A stretch of 64,000 nt of DNA from positions 1 through 64,000 of the forward strand of contig NZ_JAMBOK010000004.1 of NCBI RefSeq assembly GCF_023715585.1, given 5' to 3'. A program made the translations under genes and the position numbers. This DNA comes from Sporosarcina luteola. Its GTDB lineage: Bacteria > Bacillota > Bacilli > Bacillales_A > Planococcaceae. Below, in pieces: positions 16,732-25,218 of this stretch (position 1 is the first letter of the stretch; every line of letters begins with the position of its first letter). The notes beneath the pieces were generated by a model. That model worked only from the letters and a program-made list of their open reading frames with translations, did no database searches and had not been told where the DNA came from.

Positions 16732-16887
16732 TTCGCCTCGTTGATACTGGGTTTCCTTCCAAGCATTTTCCTCTTCAGGCACCCGGCTTTTATCCTCAAA
16801 TACGTTTTCGGTTTTCTGGTTTTGCATCTTCAATTGCTCTTTTTCATTGTGCAATTGCTCAGGGGTCTTTCCTTTATCTTTAGCCAT
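16729..16887 (-). CDS. Small hydrophilic protein, 52 residues
   Basis: Unrecognised. The product is highly charged and without hydrophobic segments (starts MAKDKGKTPEQLHNEKEQ, ends YQRGE), predicted largely helical or disordered. ATG at 16887 has AAGGAGG upstream; longer in-frame starts lack this. Its composition (Glu, Gln, Asn, Lys; no Cys) is like small spore or stress proteins of Bacillales, but no family is claimed. The next gene on the same strand starts upstream. Confidence 0.65.
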   Translation of the reverse strand: MAKDKGKTPEQLHNEKEQLKMQNQKTENVFEDKSRVPEEENAWKETQYQRGE

Positions 16888-16934
16888 ACATATCGCCTCC
16901 TTATCGAAGGATAGTATGTACGGAAATGATTTCA

Positions 16935-17141
16935 TCATTCATAAACGTGGAATGTCATTAACTCATGAATCATTTTTTTGACGTTTTCTTCATCAGACGG
17001 TGTTCCGCCAGTCCAGACGATTGTACCGTCCGGCTTGTAATCTCCCGTAAATCGCTCATTTTGATAAAAAAATGAAAACGTCCAACCTGGCAAGCTGCCG
17101 CCTGCAAACATTGGCTTATAACTGAAATGCTGAAGCATCAT
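16935..17141 (-). CDS. yheE: YheE-like conserved protein (DUF5342 type)
   Basis: 68-residue protein beginning MMLQHFSYKPMFAGG, with a compact beta-rich core (WTFSFFYQNERFTGDYKPDGTIVW read in two pieces) and a helical end. It resembles the small Bacillales family of B. subtilis YheE, and the nearby bmrCD (yheIH) and yheBA genes fit that neighbourhood. GGAGCG precedes two tandem ATGs (17141 and 17138). Function unknown. Confidence 0.65.
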   Translation of the reverse strand: MMLQHFSYKPMFAGGSLPGWTFSFFYQNERFTGDYKPDGTIVWTGGTPSDEENVKKMIHELMTFHVYE

Positions 17142-17207
17142 ATCGCTCCTTTCATAGACAAGCCCCGACCCGCATAAAGTGTACAAAAGATGCGAAAGGG
17201 TGCTGAC

Positions 17208-17600
17208 GTGTTTGTCGATAAATTAAAGCAGGCAATTGAGGGTGAATACAAGGACTATTACTTTTACAAGTCGATGTATGAAAAAACCGACGATCCGCTA
17301 TGGCGGGATTTCATCCAGCATGCGTATGAGGATGAAAAAAGCCATTATGAAATGTTGCAGCAACTCTATTATATGATGACGGGGACATTTGTACAAAATC
17401 CGAAGAAGCCGATTCCGTGCTATAACTTCAAGCAATGCGTCAAACAAGCGCTTGTCGGTGAATTGGATGGGGTTGAGACGTATAAGGAAATGCTGTTGAC
17501 GATTCCTTTCCAACAAGCGTACAATCCGATATTCATTGCTATGCATGACGAAATGGAGCATGCGATCCGGATGTCGACAATCTATAATTCTTTAAGATGA
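17208..17600 (+). CDS. Ferritin-like / rubrerythrin-fold protein
   Basis: 130-residue all-helical protein with the spaced Glu/His pattern of a ferritin-like diiron bundle: EGEYKDYYFYKSM, HAYEDEKSHYEML, LVGELDGVETYKEML and MHDEMEHAIRMS. These four helices could bind a diiron centre, so oxidative-stress or iron roles are possible but unproven. GTG at 17208 is preferred because GAAAGGGTG lies at a proper distance; the ATG at 17190 lacks a site. Diverges from yheE and ends at a terminator. Confidence 0.75.
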   Translation: MFVDKLKQAIEGEYKDYYFYKSMYEKTDDPLWRDFIQHAYEDEKSHYEMLQQLYYMMTGTFVQNPKKPIPCYNFKQCVKQALVGELDGVETYKEMLLTIPFQQAYNPIFIAMHDEMEHAIRMSTIYNSLR

Positions 17601-17604
17601 ATGC

Positions 17605-17642
17605 AAACACGAGACCATCTTTACGATGATCCCGTGTTTTTT
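17605..17642. terminator. Bidirectional terminator
   Basis: AACACG-GA / TC-CGTGTT hairpin with T tract, between convergent genes. Confidence 0.75.
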
Positions 17643-18429
17643 ACTGGTCTAGTATAGGTAGATGTTGCTGAAAATATTTAGAAGCCTCCAGCATTCTCGG
17701 TCCATACCAAAACATTTCTCCGTCGATGAGAATAGGTTCAGTTTCCGGAATCATGTCGATAAACTCTTTACTATGCTTTTCTTTGAAAGGGAAGGGTTCT
17801 GATGCCAACAGTACATAATCCAAATTCGCATTCTTAAAACCTTCTGCGGTGACTACTGGATATCTGCCTTCCGCTTCGACGAAAGGATTGTCGAAGCCCA
17901 TCTTTTCCAATAGCGAATTGATGTATGTATCTTTTCCCACGACCATATACGGTTTTCTCCAAATGACATAGGCAACACGTTTTCCGGAAGCCTTAGGCAA
18001 GGAGTTAAATTGATGTTGAATTGAGCGTACTAACTTTGTGGCGGCTTCGCTTCGATCGGTCAAGCTTCCCATATCTTCGATCATCCTGAATGCGTCATCT
18101 ACCGATTGGACCTCGGCGACATAGACAGGGAAGTGCTTCTCCAACTCTTCCACAATCTCCTTCGTGTTCTCCTCTTTTTCAACGATGATTAGTTCCGGTT
18201 GCACTTCTTGAATCGATTCAAGTTTGATGTCCTTTGTGCCCGCAACAGCCGGTACAAGTTCGACCTCACCTTTCGGGTAGATGCAAAAACGGGTTCTCCC
18301 GACGATATTCTCTTCAAGATTGAGTGCAAATAATGTATCCGTAATACCTGGACATAATGACACGATCCTTTTTGGCGGGAAGTTAAACGTGACGCTTCGT
18401 CCGACCTTGTCCACAACTGTTTTATTCAA
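17641..18429 (-). CDS. Helical-backbone metal receptor protein (BtuF/cobalamin-binding-like), no signal peptide
   Basis: 262-residue protein of the periplasmic-binding fold III family: starts (M)NKTVVDKVGRSVTF and contains PPKRIVSLCPGITDTLFAL and VEKEENTKEIVEELEKHFPVY. This family binds cobalamin, haem or siderophore-type ligands for ABC importers. Here no signal peptide or lipobox is present and no permease or ATPase is adjacent, so a cytosolic role is likely and the ligand is unknown. TTG start with AAGGAAGG upstream. It lies 18 bp downstream of the GalT-like gene on the same strand. Confidence 0.8.
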   Translation of the reverse strand: MNKTVVDKVGRSVTFNFPPKRIVSLCPGITDTLFALNLEENIVGRTRFCIYPKGEVELVPAVAGTKDIKLESIQEVQPELIIVEKEENTKEIVEELEKHFPVYVAEVQSVDDAFRMIEDMGSLTDRSEAATKLVRSIQHQFNSLPKASGKRVAYVIWRKPYMVVGKDTYINSLLEKMGFDNPFVEAEGRYPVVTAEGFKNANLDYVLLASEPFPFKEKHSKEFIDMIPETEPILIDGEMFWYGPRMLEASKYFQQHLPILDQ

Positions 18430-18447
18430 TACGATATGTCCTTCCTT

Positions 18448-19470
18448 TCATACAAAAAACTTTGCCGCTTTTTTTGCAACTTCTTCAGGGGCCTTCAATG
18501 ATAAAGGCTCTCCATGCAAATAATTGAACACATTCATATCGCTCGTTTCCAAAGCCCCTATCGTCATGCGGGGAATCAATCGGAAATGGACTTGCTCCGC
18601 GGCATGCTTATTCACTGGAATGAACAATGCAGCATTAAAGCTTTCCAATCCATTTTCTCTAAAATAGCTGAAATAGCGGAGAAGGCTTTTTGCAAGGTCA
18701 TGATAGCTTTCGGAAGTCAATTCTTTGAAAGACGACTCTTCGAAAACTCCGATGAAATCGCAATGGCCCTTAGGAGCATAGGCGTGAATCCAATCAATCG
18801 AACCTTCTTTGCCAATCCAACGTTCGCCAAGCGTGCGTTCTTCCGCTGCGAGCGAAGTGAAGTAATTTTCACCGACGCTTTCATAGAAGGTATGACTGTT
18901 AGAGGTGACTGTAGCCTGATAATTCGTCGGCAATTCAGAAGCCAATACATGGATATGCGGATGAAGGATGCTTCCTCCCGAAGGCGGCAAGTAGTTCCAG
19001 TTGATGGAGACATATTCGGTTTTTGAGTCAAATTCCAAGACACTCTCGATATACTGATGTGCCGCTTTAAAAGCATCTGAGATAAGGGCTTCCGTAAACT
19101 CCTCAAGCTTCACATAATGCTGCTCGGACATGCGCACAACCGCATTATGCTTGCTGTATGGGAATAAATTCGGGAAAACGACCGCTTCTTTGCCGATGAA
19201 CCGTCCACCTTCGACTAACTCATCAGGGAATCGCGGCGTAATTTTAGATACATTATCAGAGCAGAAAGGGCATTTTTCGCCTTCTGTCGCCTTGGCAAGC
19301 TCCGAGTAATTCTTCGGAACAAATGGAGCGCCCGGGTCAAAAATGATCCGGGATGTTTCACCGGTTAACGGATCGAATCTGATTTCGGTTTTTCTGTCGA
19401 TCAATTTTCCGTCTTGCATCGGGTCATGGAATGTGAAAAATTCTTCATGCTTGCGAAATGAAATTGGCAT
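18448..19470 (-). CDS. GalT-like nucleotidylyltransferase (HIT superfamily)
   Basis: 340-residue protein of the galactose-1-phosphate uridylyltransferase branch of the HIT superfamily. Zn-ligand pair CPFC occurs near residue 67, and the active-site HPHIHVLAS, preceded by PSGGSI, is the HxHxH-type catalytic motif. A second His-rich stretch (HAAEQVHFRLIPRM) is near the C-terminus. It likely transfers a nucleotidyl group between sugar phosphates. There are no galactose genes next to it, so true GalT function is doubtful; an ADP-sugar phosphorylase-like role is equally possible. Confidence 0.78.
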   Translation of the reverse strand: MPISFRKHEEFFTFHDPMQDGKLIDRKTEIRFDPLTGETSRIIFDPGAPFVPKNYSELAKATEGEKCPFCSDNVSKITPRFPDELVEGGRFIGKEAVVFPNLFPYSKHNAVVRMSEQHYVKLEEFTEALISDAFKAAHQYIESVLEFDSKTEYVSINWNYLPPSGGSILHPHIHVLASELPTNYQATVTSNSHTFYESVGENYFTSLAAEERTLGERWIGKEGSIDWIHAYAPKGHCDFIGVFEESSFKELTSESYHDLAKSLLRYFSYFRENGLESFNAALFIPVNKHAAEQVHFRLIPRMTIGALETSDMNVFNYLHGEPLSLKAPEEVAKKAAKFFV

Positions 19471-19544
19471 AGGCGTACTCCCCCTTAAAAATAACTTTCT
19501 TCTATTCTATCGTTAACTGACAGAAAAGTCAGCACGTTGCTCCT

Positions 19545-19604
19545 TTACCACCGACTTGCGAGGCGTTACCACCGACTTTCAGCACGTTACCACCGAACCG
19601 TCCT
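19545..19604. repeat. Short 21-bp tandem repeat, three units
   Basis: TTACCACCGAC-type units begin at 19545, 19566 and 19587, exactly 21 bp apart. The third is degenerate after TTACCACCGA. It lies between the S66 carboxypeptidase 3' end and the GalT-like gene. The sequence differs from the array at 15005 but the period is the same. Confidence 0.75.
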
Positions 19605-19652
19605 ATATCCATTAAAAAGAGCATAAATATTTTGCGCTTTTCGTTCAGAGAA

Positions 19653-20672
19653 TTATCGAAGCGAAGTGCTGACTTTCCCTTTTCCGTTTTCCACCGTCAC
19701 TCTTCCGCTTGCCCCGTTTACAAAAGTTATTTGCGGAGGAACATGCCCTATATCGGCATCGTAAACGATCGGCAATCCGGTCAGCTCTTTAATTCTTTCC
19801 ATTGAATCCAAGACGGTAAATCCGCCGACCTCCTGACCTGCACGGGAGCGGCCGAAGATGATTCCTGCGGCATTGGTAAACCATCCTGCATAGACAAACT
19901 GAAGCATCGTTCGGTGAAAATCGGTCGCATTCATCTCGCAGTTCTCGAAATACCATAAAATTGGTTCATTGTTCAAGAATTTTTTCTGGAATGAATGAAT
20001 ATCACCATAGGGAGTCCCGACAAGGTGACGGATTGTATCGATGCATCCCCCTAAGTATCGTCCTTCCATCTCAATGTTGTCTGTTCCAATCGTTTTCCAT
20101 TCTGTCGGCGAGTCCAGTTTATATACATAAGGATCGTCCGGCGCATCGTGTTGCCATTTGGATTGGAACAATTCGGAGGAATGCTGCTCAATAGTTGATC
20201 CTGCAGACGCTTGTAAGACATCCATGAATTTACTTGCAACTGGCTCCCATTCATCACTGCGCATTTCTACTAAATTCGGTCCATGCGCAGTCGCAATGCC
20301 AGTTTGGACTGTCAATGCAAAAAGGAAGGTGCTCATATCGGAATAGCCTAAAACCCATTTAGGTTTAATGTCCTCCCAATTAATGAAAGGCAAGATCTCC
20401 ATTAAGATTTCCCCGCCCCATGGAGGAATGATTGCACAGATATCTGGATTTTTGAACATCGCCATAAGCTCAGCCGCTCGGATTTCTTTCGGTGCTGAAA
20501 CGGATTTATTTTGTGTCCACACAGTATCACCGATATGCACACGGCATCCCCTTTTTTCAAACTGGCGTTTTGCATTATGGACGAGATGGTGAAGACTTTC
20601 ATCAACTCCGGACGAAGGGGCAGTCACGCCGATTGTATCTCCTAGCTGCAACGGTTTAGGATAGCGGATCAT
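19653..20672 (-). CDS. LD-carboxypeptidase / MccF-like S66 peptidase
   Basis: 339-residue cytosolic serine peptidase of family S66. The nucleophile Ser is in LGYSDMSTFLFA, the Glu in WYFENCEM and the His in DADIGHVPPQ. Family roles are trimming of recycled murein tetrapeptides (LdcA) or cleavage of microcin C-type peptide-nucleotides (MccF); the sequence does not decide between them. The ATG at 20672 is used (GGAGTG upstream, family N-terminus MIRYPKPLQLGDTIGVTAPS). The longer frame to 20840 is not needed. Confidence 0.88.
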   Translation of the reverse strand: MIRYPKPLQLGDTIGVTAPSSGVDESLHHLVHNAKRQFEKRGCRVHIGDTVWTQNKSVSAPKEIRAAELMAMFKNPDICAIIPPWGGEILMEILPFINWEDIKPKWVLGYSDMSTFLFALTVQTGIATAHGPNLVEMRSDEWEPVASKFMDVLQASAGSTIEQHSSELFQSKWQHDAPDDPYVYKLDSPTEWKTIGTDNIEMEGRYLGGCIDTIRHLVGTPYGDIHSFQKKFLNNEPILWYFENCEMNATDFHRTMLQFVYAGWFTNAAGIIFGRSRAGQEVGGFTVLDSMERIKELTGLPIVYDADIGHVPPQITFVNGASGRVTVENGKGKVSTSLR

Positions 20673-20796
20673 AAGAATCACTCCATTTTCTTTCATAATA
20701 TATGGTAAGATTGTTGTATAGTAGTTTATCAAGAATAATTGAAATTGTCCTGCACTATTTCTAGAGGGGGAAGAGGGCTTATTAAAATACAAGAAG

Positions 20797-21075
20797 ATGT
20801 TTGCATTGAGTGTCATTATTGCAGTGGCTTCAGCTTTCATCCTTCCGCGAACTGAATATGGATTCGGATGGCCTTTTGTATGGATAGAATATAATGGACA
20901 CGCGCCTATTACTTTCGCATCGGAACTTTTTCATCCAGACCACTTCAGATATGTTTTCTTCGACTTATGGAACTTAGTAATTGGAGCATTACTCATTTAC
21001 GTTCTACTTTTATTGATGTACAAAGGTTTAAATAAAATAAATAAAGAAGTAGAGATAGGGGAAAAAACAAGATGA
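20797..21075 (+). CDS. Small membrane protein, 92 residues
   Basis: Not recognised. Two hydrophobic segments (residues ~2-18 and ~53-75) flank an extracytoplasmic stretch with several aromatic residues, followed by a charged tail (NKINKEVEIGEKTR). GAGGGGGAAGAG lies ~20 bases upstream of the ATG, somewhat far, so another start cannot be excluded. The stop overlaps the next gene's ATG (ATGA), indicating coupling to the VOC protein. Confidence 0.65.
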   Translation: MFALSVIIAVASAFILPRTEYGFGWPFVWIEYNGHAPITFASELFHPDHFRYVFFDLWNLVIGALLIYVLLLLMYKGLNKINKEVEIGEKTR

Positions 21076-21719
21076 TTAAGTCTGCGACATTATATACAAA
21101 CAATCTAAAAGCATTACGACGTTTTTACGGGAACGTATTGGAGCTCGATATAACAGAGGCAACAGCTGAGCAGTTCACAGTGCGGATTGGCGAATCGCAT
21201 CTATCTTTCAAGCAAAGTGAGCAACCTGCTTTTTATCATTTCGCCATCAACATCCCGGGCAATCAATTTTCCATGATGAAATATTGGATGCTGGATCGTG
21301 TGACACTGAACCGCGAAGAAGGAAGGAATGAAGTCTATTTCCCGAGTTTTGACGCAGATGCTATGTATTTTGAAGACCCGGTCGGTAATATCGTCGAATT
21401 GATTGGCAGAAGGAAACGTGATCTATTCGGAGATCTGACAAAAGAATCGTTCTTGAATATTAGCGAGCTGGGCATGGCGACACCACATGTCGTTGAAGTG
21501 GGAGACCAGCTGCTTGATCTCGGAATTCCTTTGCGCGACGGAATCGAGGTGGAACCGGATGAGCTGAACTTCCTCGGACGCGGAGATGCATTCATCGTCC
21601 TCGTCCCGCTTGGGCGCCGTTGGTATTATTCAAAAAAAGTTTCGGAATCATATCCGGTTGAACTGACTTGGAATGATACACATATTAAATTAAATGAAGA
21701 TGGTAAGCTTACCTTCTAG
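21072..21719 (+). CDS. Two-domain VOC (glyoxalase/dioxygenase) protein, CatE-like
   Basis: 215-residue protein made of two vicinal-oxygen-chelate modules (starts IKSATLYTNNLKALRRFYGN; second module begins near ISELGMATPHVVEVGDQLLDL). A metal-ligand-like Glu ends the first module in FEDPVGNIVELIGR, and a His lies in YHFAINIP. Such proteins act as glyoxalases, dioxygenases or resistance proteins; the substrate is unknown. Coupled to the small membrane gene upstream by a 4-bp overlap. Confidence 0.8.
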   Translation: MIKSATLYTNNLKALRRFYGNVLELDITEATAEQFTVRIGESHLSFKQSEQPAFYHFAINIPGNQFSMMKYWMLDRVTLNREEGRNEVYFPSFDADAMYFEDPVGNIVELIGRRKRDLFGDLTKESFLNISELGMATPHVVEVGDQLLDLGIPLRDGIEVEPDELNFLGRGDAFIVLVPLGRRWYYSKKVSESYPVELTWNDTHIKLNEDGKLTF

Positions 21720-21859
21720 ATGGAACGCCGAATGCCGAGAAACTGGCACGAACGGTGTAGAGCGGGGAAAAGCAGGAGATGACATTAAAGTCTTATCCAT
21801 TGCTACAATTGTCGGCTATCGAAAATGCGCTTTTCTTAATCGATTTGGGAGGAGAACGG

Positions 21860-22303
21860 ATGAGGAAATTTTTGCAGCTGATTGGAATTGGAATCGCAAG
21901 CGGAATCATTTTAGCTCTCCTCATGCAACTCGTCTTTGAACTGACAGGAAACGAAGCCTACATTTTGCTGTATAATGTAGATTATTTTCCTTTCATTCAT
22001 ATCTTCAAGGACAGCTCCTCGTTCGGCTTTGCGTTTCATCTTGTTTTTTGCATCGCTAGTGTCGTTGGCCTTTTTTACATATTAACGTTCTTTAATTGGC
22101 ACTACAGCATTTGGCCATATGTCGCTGTATATACCGCAGGTAGCGGAGTGCTGTACTTTTTGACGTTGCTCACAGAAAAGCCGCCCGCTGCAGATGACGG
22201 AATGGCTTGGTTCTATTGGACAGCCGGCCAACTTGTGTTCAGCCTAGCAGTCGGCTGGATGATCCGCTTGTTTGTGAAGGCGGATACAAATGCCAGAGGA
22301 TAA
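21860..22303 (+). CDS. Four-helix membrane protein, unknown function
   Basis: 147-residue protein with four hydrophobic segments (about residues 7-28, 53-77, 85-106 and 118-139). ATG at 21860 has GGGAGGAG at a good distance; a longer in-frame start at 21779 adds a less likely N-terminus. It follows the VOC gene by 140 bp on the same strand. The overall build recalls the YagU/YhaI-type small inner-membrane families, but I do not recognise it with certainty. Confidence 0.65.
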   Translation: MRKFLQLIGIGIASGIILALLMQLVFELTGNEAYILLYNVDYFPFIHIFKDSSSFGFAFHLVFCIASVVGLFYILTFFNWHYSIWPYVAVYTAGSGVLYFLTLLTEKPPAADDGMAWFYWTAGQLVFSLAVGWMIRLFVKADTNARG

Positions 22304-22414
22304 CGCTGTTTTACCATTTAAACGTAGAGCTTGCGAAGGCTTTGAATGGTAACAATCCTGCTAAATTGGCTTTATCAATCGAATATTATTTAGAAATAAA
22401 GGAATTGTAGAGAG

Positions 22415-22464
22415 AACAAAAAAACGAGCAAGGCTTCCAAAAAAGCCCTGCTCGTTTTTTTGTT
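22415..22464 (+). terminator. Terminator
   Basis: ACGAGCA-GGCTT / AAGCC-TGCTCGT hairpin with flanking A7 and T7 tracts. Confidence 0.88.
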
Positions 22465-22531
22465 CATTCATCAAATTTTCATATTGCGCCGGTACGATAG
22501 GCGAGTTAGTAACAGAGGGGAGAAGATTTAC

Positions 22532-23149
22532 GTGTCGGAGAGGATGATGGAAGTCGGACTTATTATCATGAGTCTTGCGGCGGGTTTGGGGGTAGTGGCT
22601 TTTCTATTGAATGGAAAAGGGTTCGTTTCACGAGCGGTTTCCTTGTTTGTTGATTTTATCGTGTTCCTTTGGATCGGCAAAATTGTAGGTAATTTTAGCC
22701 TCCTTATTCGCGACCCCGTTGCAGTCTTGGCTTATCCGGCAGGTTCACATGCTTTTTATATAGCAGTAGGGCTGACTGCTGTTTCTTTATTATATAGACG
22801 GAAGCGAGAAACGTATTCCGCCGGATTCAAGGTATTTCTCTTACAAATCTTGTATTTGTCTGCTTTTTTCTATGAGTTCCTTCAATATTTTTATGCGCGA
22901 CATGATTCAGTAGTGCTGAACCTATTGCTATACGGCATGCTGGCGGCAAATGTGATTCTGTTCCGGCTGTCTGGGAGGCAAGCCATCCGTCTGTCACTCC
23001 TGCTTTGGAGTATCGGCGCGATCGTTATCTTGCAGATTGTTGGACTTATCACCATGTTTGGCATTGTTCTCTCTCCATGGTTTGTTCTATTGCTCTCCTT
23101 TATAGTTGTTTCACTTACATTTACTAAACAGAAAGTGGGGATTTTATGA
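22532..23149 (+). CDS. Multi-span membrane protein, first gene of the ccdA operon
   Basis: 205-residue protein with six or seven hydrophobic segments and short loops; not recognised. GTG at 22532 is chosen because AGAGGGGAG lies nine bases upstream; the open frame continues 24 codons further 5' without a ribosome site. Its stop overlaps the ccdA start (ATGA), and the following ResA-like, response-regulator and kinase genes are tightly spaced. It is thus probably part of the same thiol-redox or sensing function, but nothing specific can be said. Confidence 0.7.
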   Translation: MSERMMEVGLIIMSLAAGLGVVAFLLNGKGFVSRAVSLFVDFIVFLWIGKIVGNFSLLIRDPVAVLAYPAGSHAFYIAVGLTAVSLLYRRKRETYSAGFKVFLLQILYLSAFFYEFLQYFYARHDSVVLNLLLYGMLAANVILFRLSGRQAIRLSLLLWSIGAIVILQIVGLITMFGIVLSPWFVLLLSFIVVSLTFTKQKVGIL

Positions 23150-23904
23150 GTATGATTACTGCAGATACAGCTTTGCTCTTAGGCTTGGCTCTCGCATTCG
23201 GGGCAGGAGCATTATCGTTTCTTTCGCCTTGTGTACTGCCGCTTTTTCCGGCTTATCTTTCCTATATAACCGGTGTGAGTGTTATGGACATCCAAGAGGA
23301 TCGGTCGGCTGCTGTAAGGAAAAAGCTTCTCAGCCATGCACTGGTTTTCATATCAGGGATTTCGGTCGTCTTCATCAGTCTGGGAGCCGGGGCTTCCTTA
23401 GTTGGACAATGGATGCAGGACCTTCTCTCAGGAAGTTCGGGACTGCTCATTCAGCGGCTTGCCGGTATTTTCATTATCTTCATGGGCTTATTAGTGGCTG
23501 GTTGGGTTCAAATCCCGTTGTTTATGAAAGAGCGGCGCTTTCAGTATTCAAAGTCTAAAACGAGTTTTGCAGGAACATTTTTTGTAGGGGTCGGGTTTGC
23601 TGCCGGCTGGACGCCGTGCATCGGTCCGATCTTTGCTTCAATCCTCCTGTTTGCTGCCACCCAACCGGCGCAAGGCATGCTGTATACCATTATGTATGTT
23701 ATTGGCTTTGCGGTTCCTTTTTTGGTGCTGACGTTCTTTATCGGTTCGTCCAAATGGCTCGTCCGAAAGTCCGGCATCATCGTGAAAATTGGAGGTGCCC
23801 TCATGATTCTTATGGGCCTAGTCTTGTTATTCGGCTGGATGCCGAAAATTGCCGCGTATATTTTGGATTTGATCAGTGGTTCATGGCTATCCAAATTGGG
23901 ATGA
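23146..23904 (+). CDS. ccdA: Thiol-disulfide membrane transporter CcdA
   Basis: 252-residue DsbD-type membrane protein with about six helices that carries reducing equivalents from cytosolic thioredoxin to the outer face. The paired redox cysteines sit in conserved helix contexts SFLSPCVLPLFPAY (residue ~25) and GWTPCIGPIFAS (~155). It feeds electrons to ResA-like proteins for cytochrome c maturation or spore functions. Directly followed by a ResA-like gene, matching this partnership. It is a second-site type copy, because it sits with a two-component system rather than with resBC. Confidence 0.9.
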   Translation: MSMITADTALLLGLALAFGAGALSFLSPCVLPLFPAYLSYITGVSVMDIQEDRSAAVRKKLLSHALVFISGISVVFISLGAGASLVGQWMQDLLSGSSGLLIQRLAGIFIIFMGLLVAGWVQIPLFMKERRFQYSKSKTSFAGTFFVGVGFAAGWTPCIGPIFASILLFAATQPAQGMLYTIMYVIGFAVPFLVLTFFIGSSKWLVRKSGIIVKIGGALMILMGLVLLFGWMPKIAAYILDLISGSWLSKLG

Positions 23905-23920
23905 AAGGAAGAATAAATGG

Positions 23921-24496
23921 ATGAAACGTACAGTAGTAAGTCTTTTGATGATTACATTAATTGGCTGGGTATTATATGACTTTATCGATAAGAAGATATC
24001 TGAGCCGGATAGCGGACGCACCCCAGTCATTTCAACCAATACCGAAACTGGAGATACGGAAGCGCTGGACTCTGTCGGCGTTTCCCGTGGCCAGATTGCC
24101 CCTGATTTCGAACTGCAGACGTTAGAAGGGGAAACCATTCGGCTTTCGGATTACCGGGGACAGCGGGTTTTCATTAATTTTTGGGCGACATGGTGCCCGC
24201 CTTGCCGCGCGGAAATGCCGGATATCCAGAAGATTTCAGAAGATGGAGATGTAGTAGTTCTCGCTGTCAATCTGGCGTACACCGAGCGAAACCAGAATGA
24301 TGCAGCCAGGTTCGTAGATGAGTTGGACCTCACTTTTTCAATTCCACTTGAAGAAGACGGTAAGCTCGCTGAACAATATCGGGTGTTTGCTTATCCGACT
24401 TCCTATTTGATTGATTCAGAAGGAAGGGTGCAGTTTGTTGCAATGGGCGCGATGAATTACGATATGATGCGGCGTGAGCTGAATAAGCTGAGATGA
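23921..24496 (+). CDS. ResA/TlpA-like membrane-anchored thioredoxin
   Basis: 191-residue extracytoplasmic thiol oxidoreductase with an N-terminal anchor (residues ~3-20), a spacer, then a TlpA/ResA domain: APDFELQTLEGETIRLSDYR and the active site FWATWCPPCRAEMP. The cis-Pro lies in VFAYPTSYLID. It probably reduces disulfides with electrons from the CcdA encoded just upstream. ATG at 23921 is preferred (AAAGGAAG upstream, and the hydrophobic anchor begins at once); the longer frame overlaps ccdA. Confidence 0.88.
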   Translation: MKRTVVSLLMITLIGWVLYDFIDKKISEPDSGRTPVISTNTETGDTEALDSVGVSRGQIAPDFELQTLEGETIRLSDYRGQRVFINFWATWCPPCRAEMPDIQKISEDGDVVVLAVNLAYTERNQNDAARFVDELDLTFSIPLEEDGKLAEQYRVFAYPTSYLIDSEGRVQFVAMGAMNYDMMRRELNKLR

Positions 24497-24534
24497 TGAT
24501 GCGGATTATGTAGGATAAAGGCGGAGGGATGAAA

Positions 24535-25218
24535 ATGAAAGAGACGATCATGATTGTCGAAGATGACCGGATGATCCGCAATCTGCTGCGTCTATATCTT
24601 GAAAAGGCGGGCTATACGGTCGTGGAAGCTGCAGACGGTGAAGAGGCGAAGCGTGTGTATGTAGAGACGCAGCCGTGTTTGCTTGTCTTGGACCTCATGC
24701 TGCCTAAATTAAGCGGCGAAGAAGTGTGCAAGTGGGTGAAGGAGCAGTCTCCGGATGAAGCGGCGGTCATCATGCTATCCGCCAAGGCGAGCACTGAAGA
24801 TAGAATCAGTGGTCTGCATATAGGGGCAGACAGCTATTTGACTAAACCGTTTGACCCGGAAGAACTTCTTGCAAATGTCGAGGCTGTCCTTAGACGAACC
24901 GGCCGCTTCTGCCAAAAAATTATATATGACGGTCTTTGCCTGAAACCCATGAAGGGAGAAGTGTGGCTAGGTGATCGGCTTGTCTGTTTAACTTCCCACG
25001 AGTTTCGTATGCTCCATCATTTCATGAAACATCCAAATATCGTTCTGAGCCGGGAATCCCTTATCGAAAACCTTCACCCAAACGGAAGCCAATCTGTCAT
25101 GGATCGGACGATTGATGCTCATATTAAAAAACTAAGAGAAAAGATTGAAGTAAATCCGTCTTCACCTGAGAGGATACGGACTGTGAGGGGGATGGGCTAT
25201 AAATTTGTTGTGGACTAA
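24535..25218 (+). CDS. OmpR-family response regulator
   Basis: 227-residue regulator. The receiver domain (residues 1-~118) has the acidic pair in MIVEDDRM, the phospho-acceptor Asp in LLVLDLMLPKLSG, Ser in IMLSAKA and Lys in YLTKPFDPEEL. The C-terminal winged helix (from ~130) ends with RTVRGMGYKFV, typical for the family. The second of two ATGs (24535) fits the GGAGGG ribosome site best. It ends inside the start of the sensor kinase gene. Its regulon is unknown; control of the ccdA operon itself is a plausible guess. Confidence 0.9.
   Translation: MKETIMIVEDDRMIRNLLRLYLEKAGYTVVEAADGEEAKRVYVETQPCLLVLDLMLPKLSGEEVCKWVKEQSPDEAAVIMLSAKASTEDRISGLHIGADSYLTKPFDPEELLANVEAVLRRTGRFCQKIIYDGLCLKPMKGEVWLGDRLVCLTSHEFRMLHHFMKHPNIVLSRESLIENLHPNGSQSVMDRTIDAHIKKLREKIEVNPSSPERIRTVRGMGYKFVVD

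Noticed and set aside
20673..20840. N-terminal extension of the S66 peptidase
   Set aside because: It overlaps the intergenic region and the small membrane gene on the other strand, and the internal ATG has GGAGTG and the family N-terminus.
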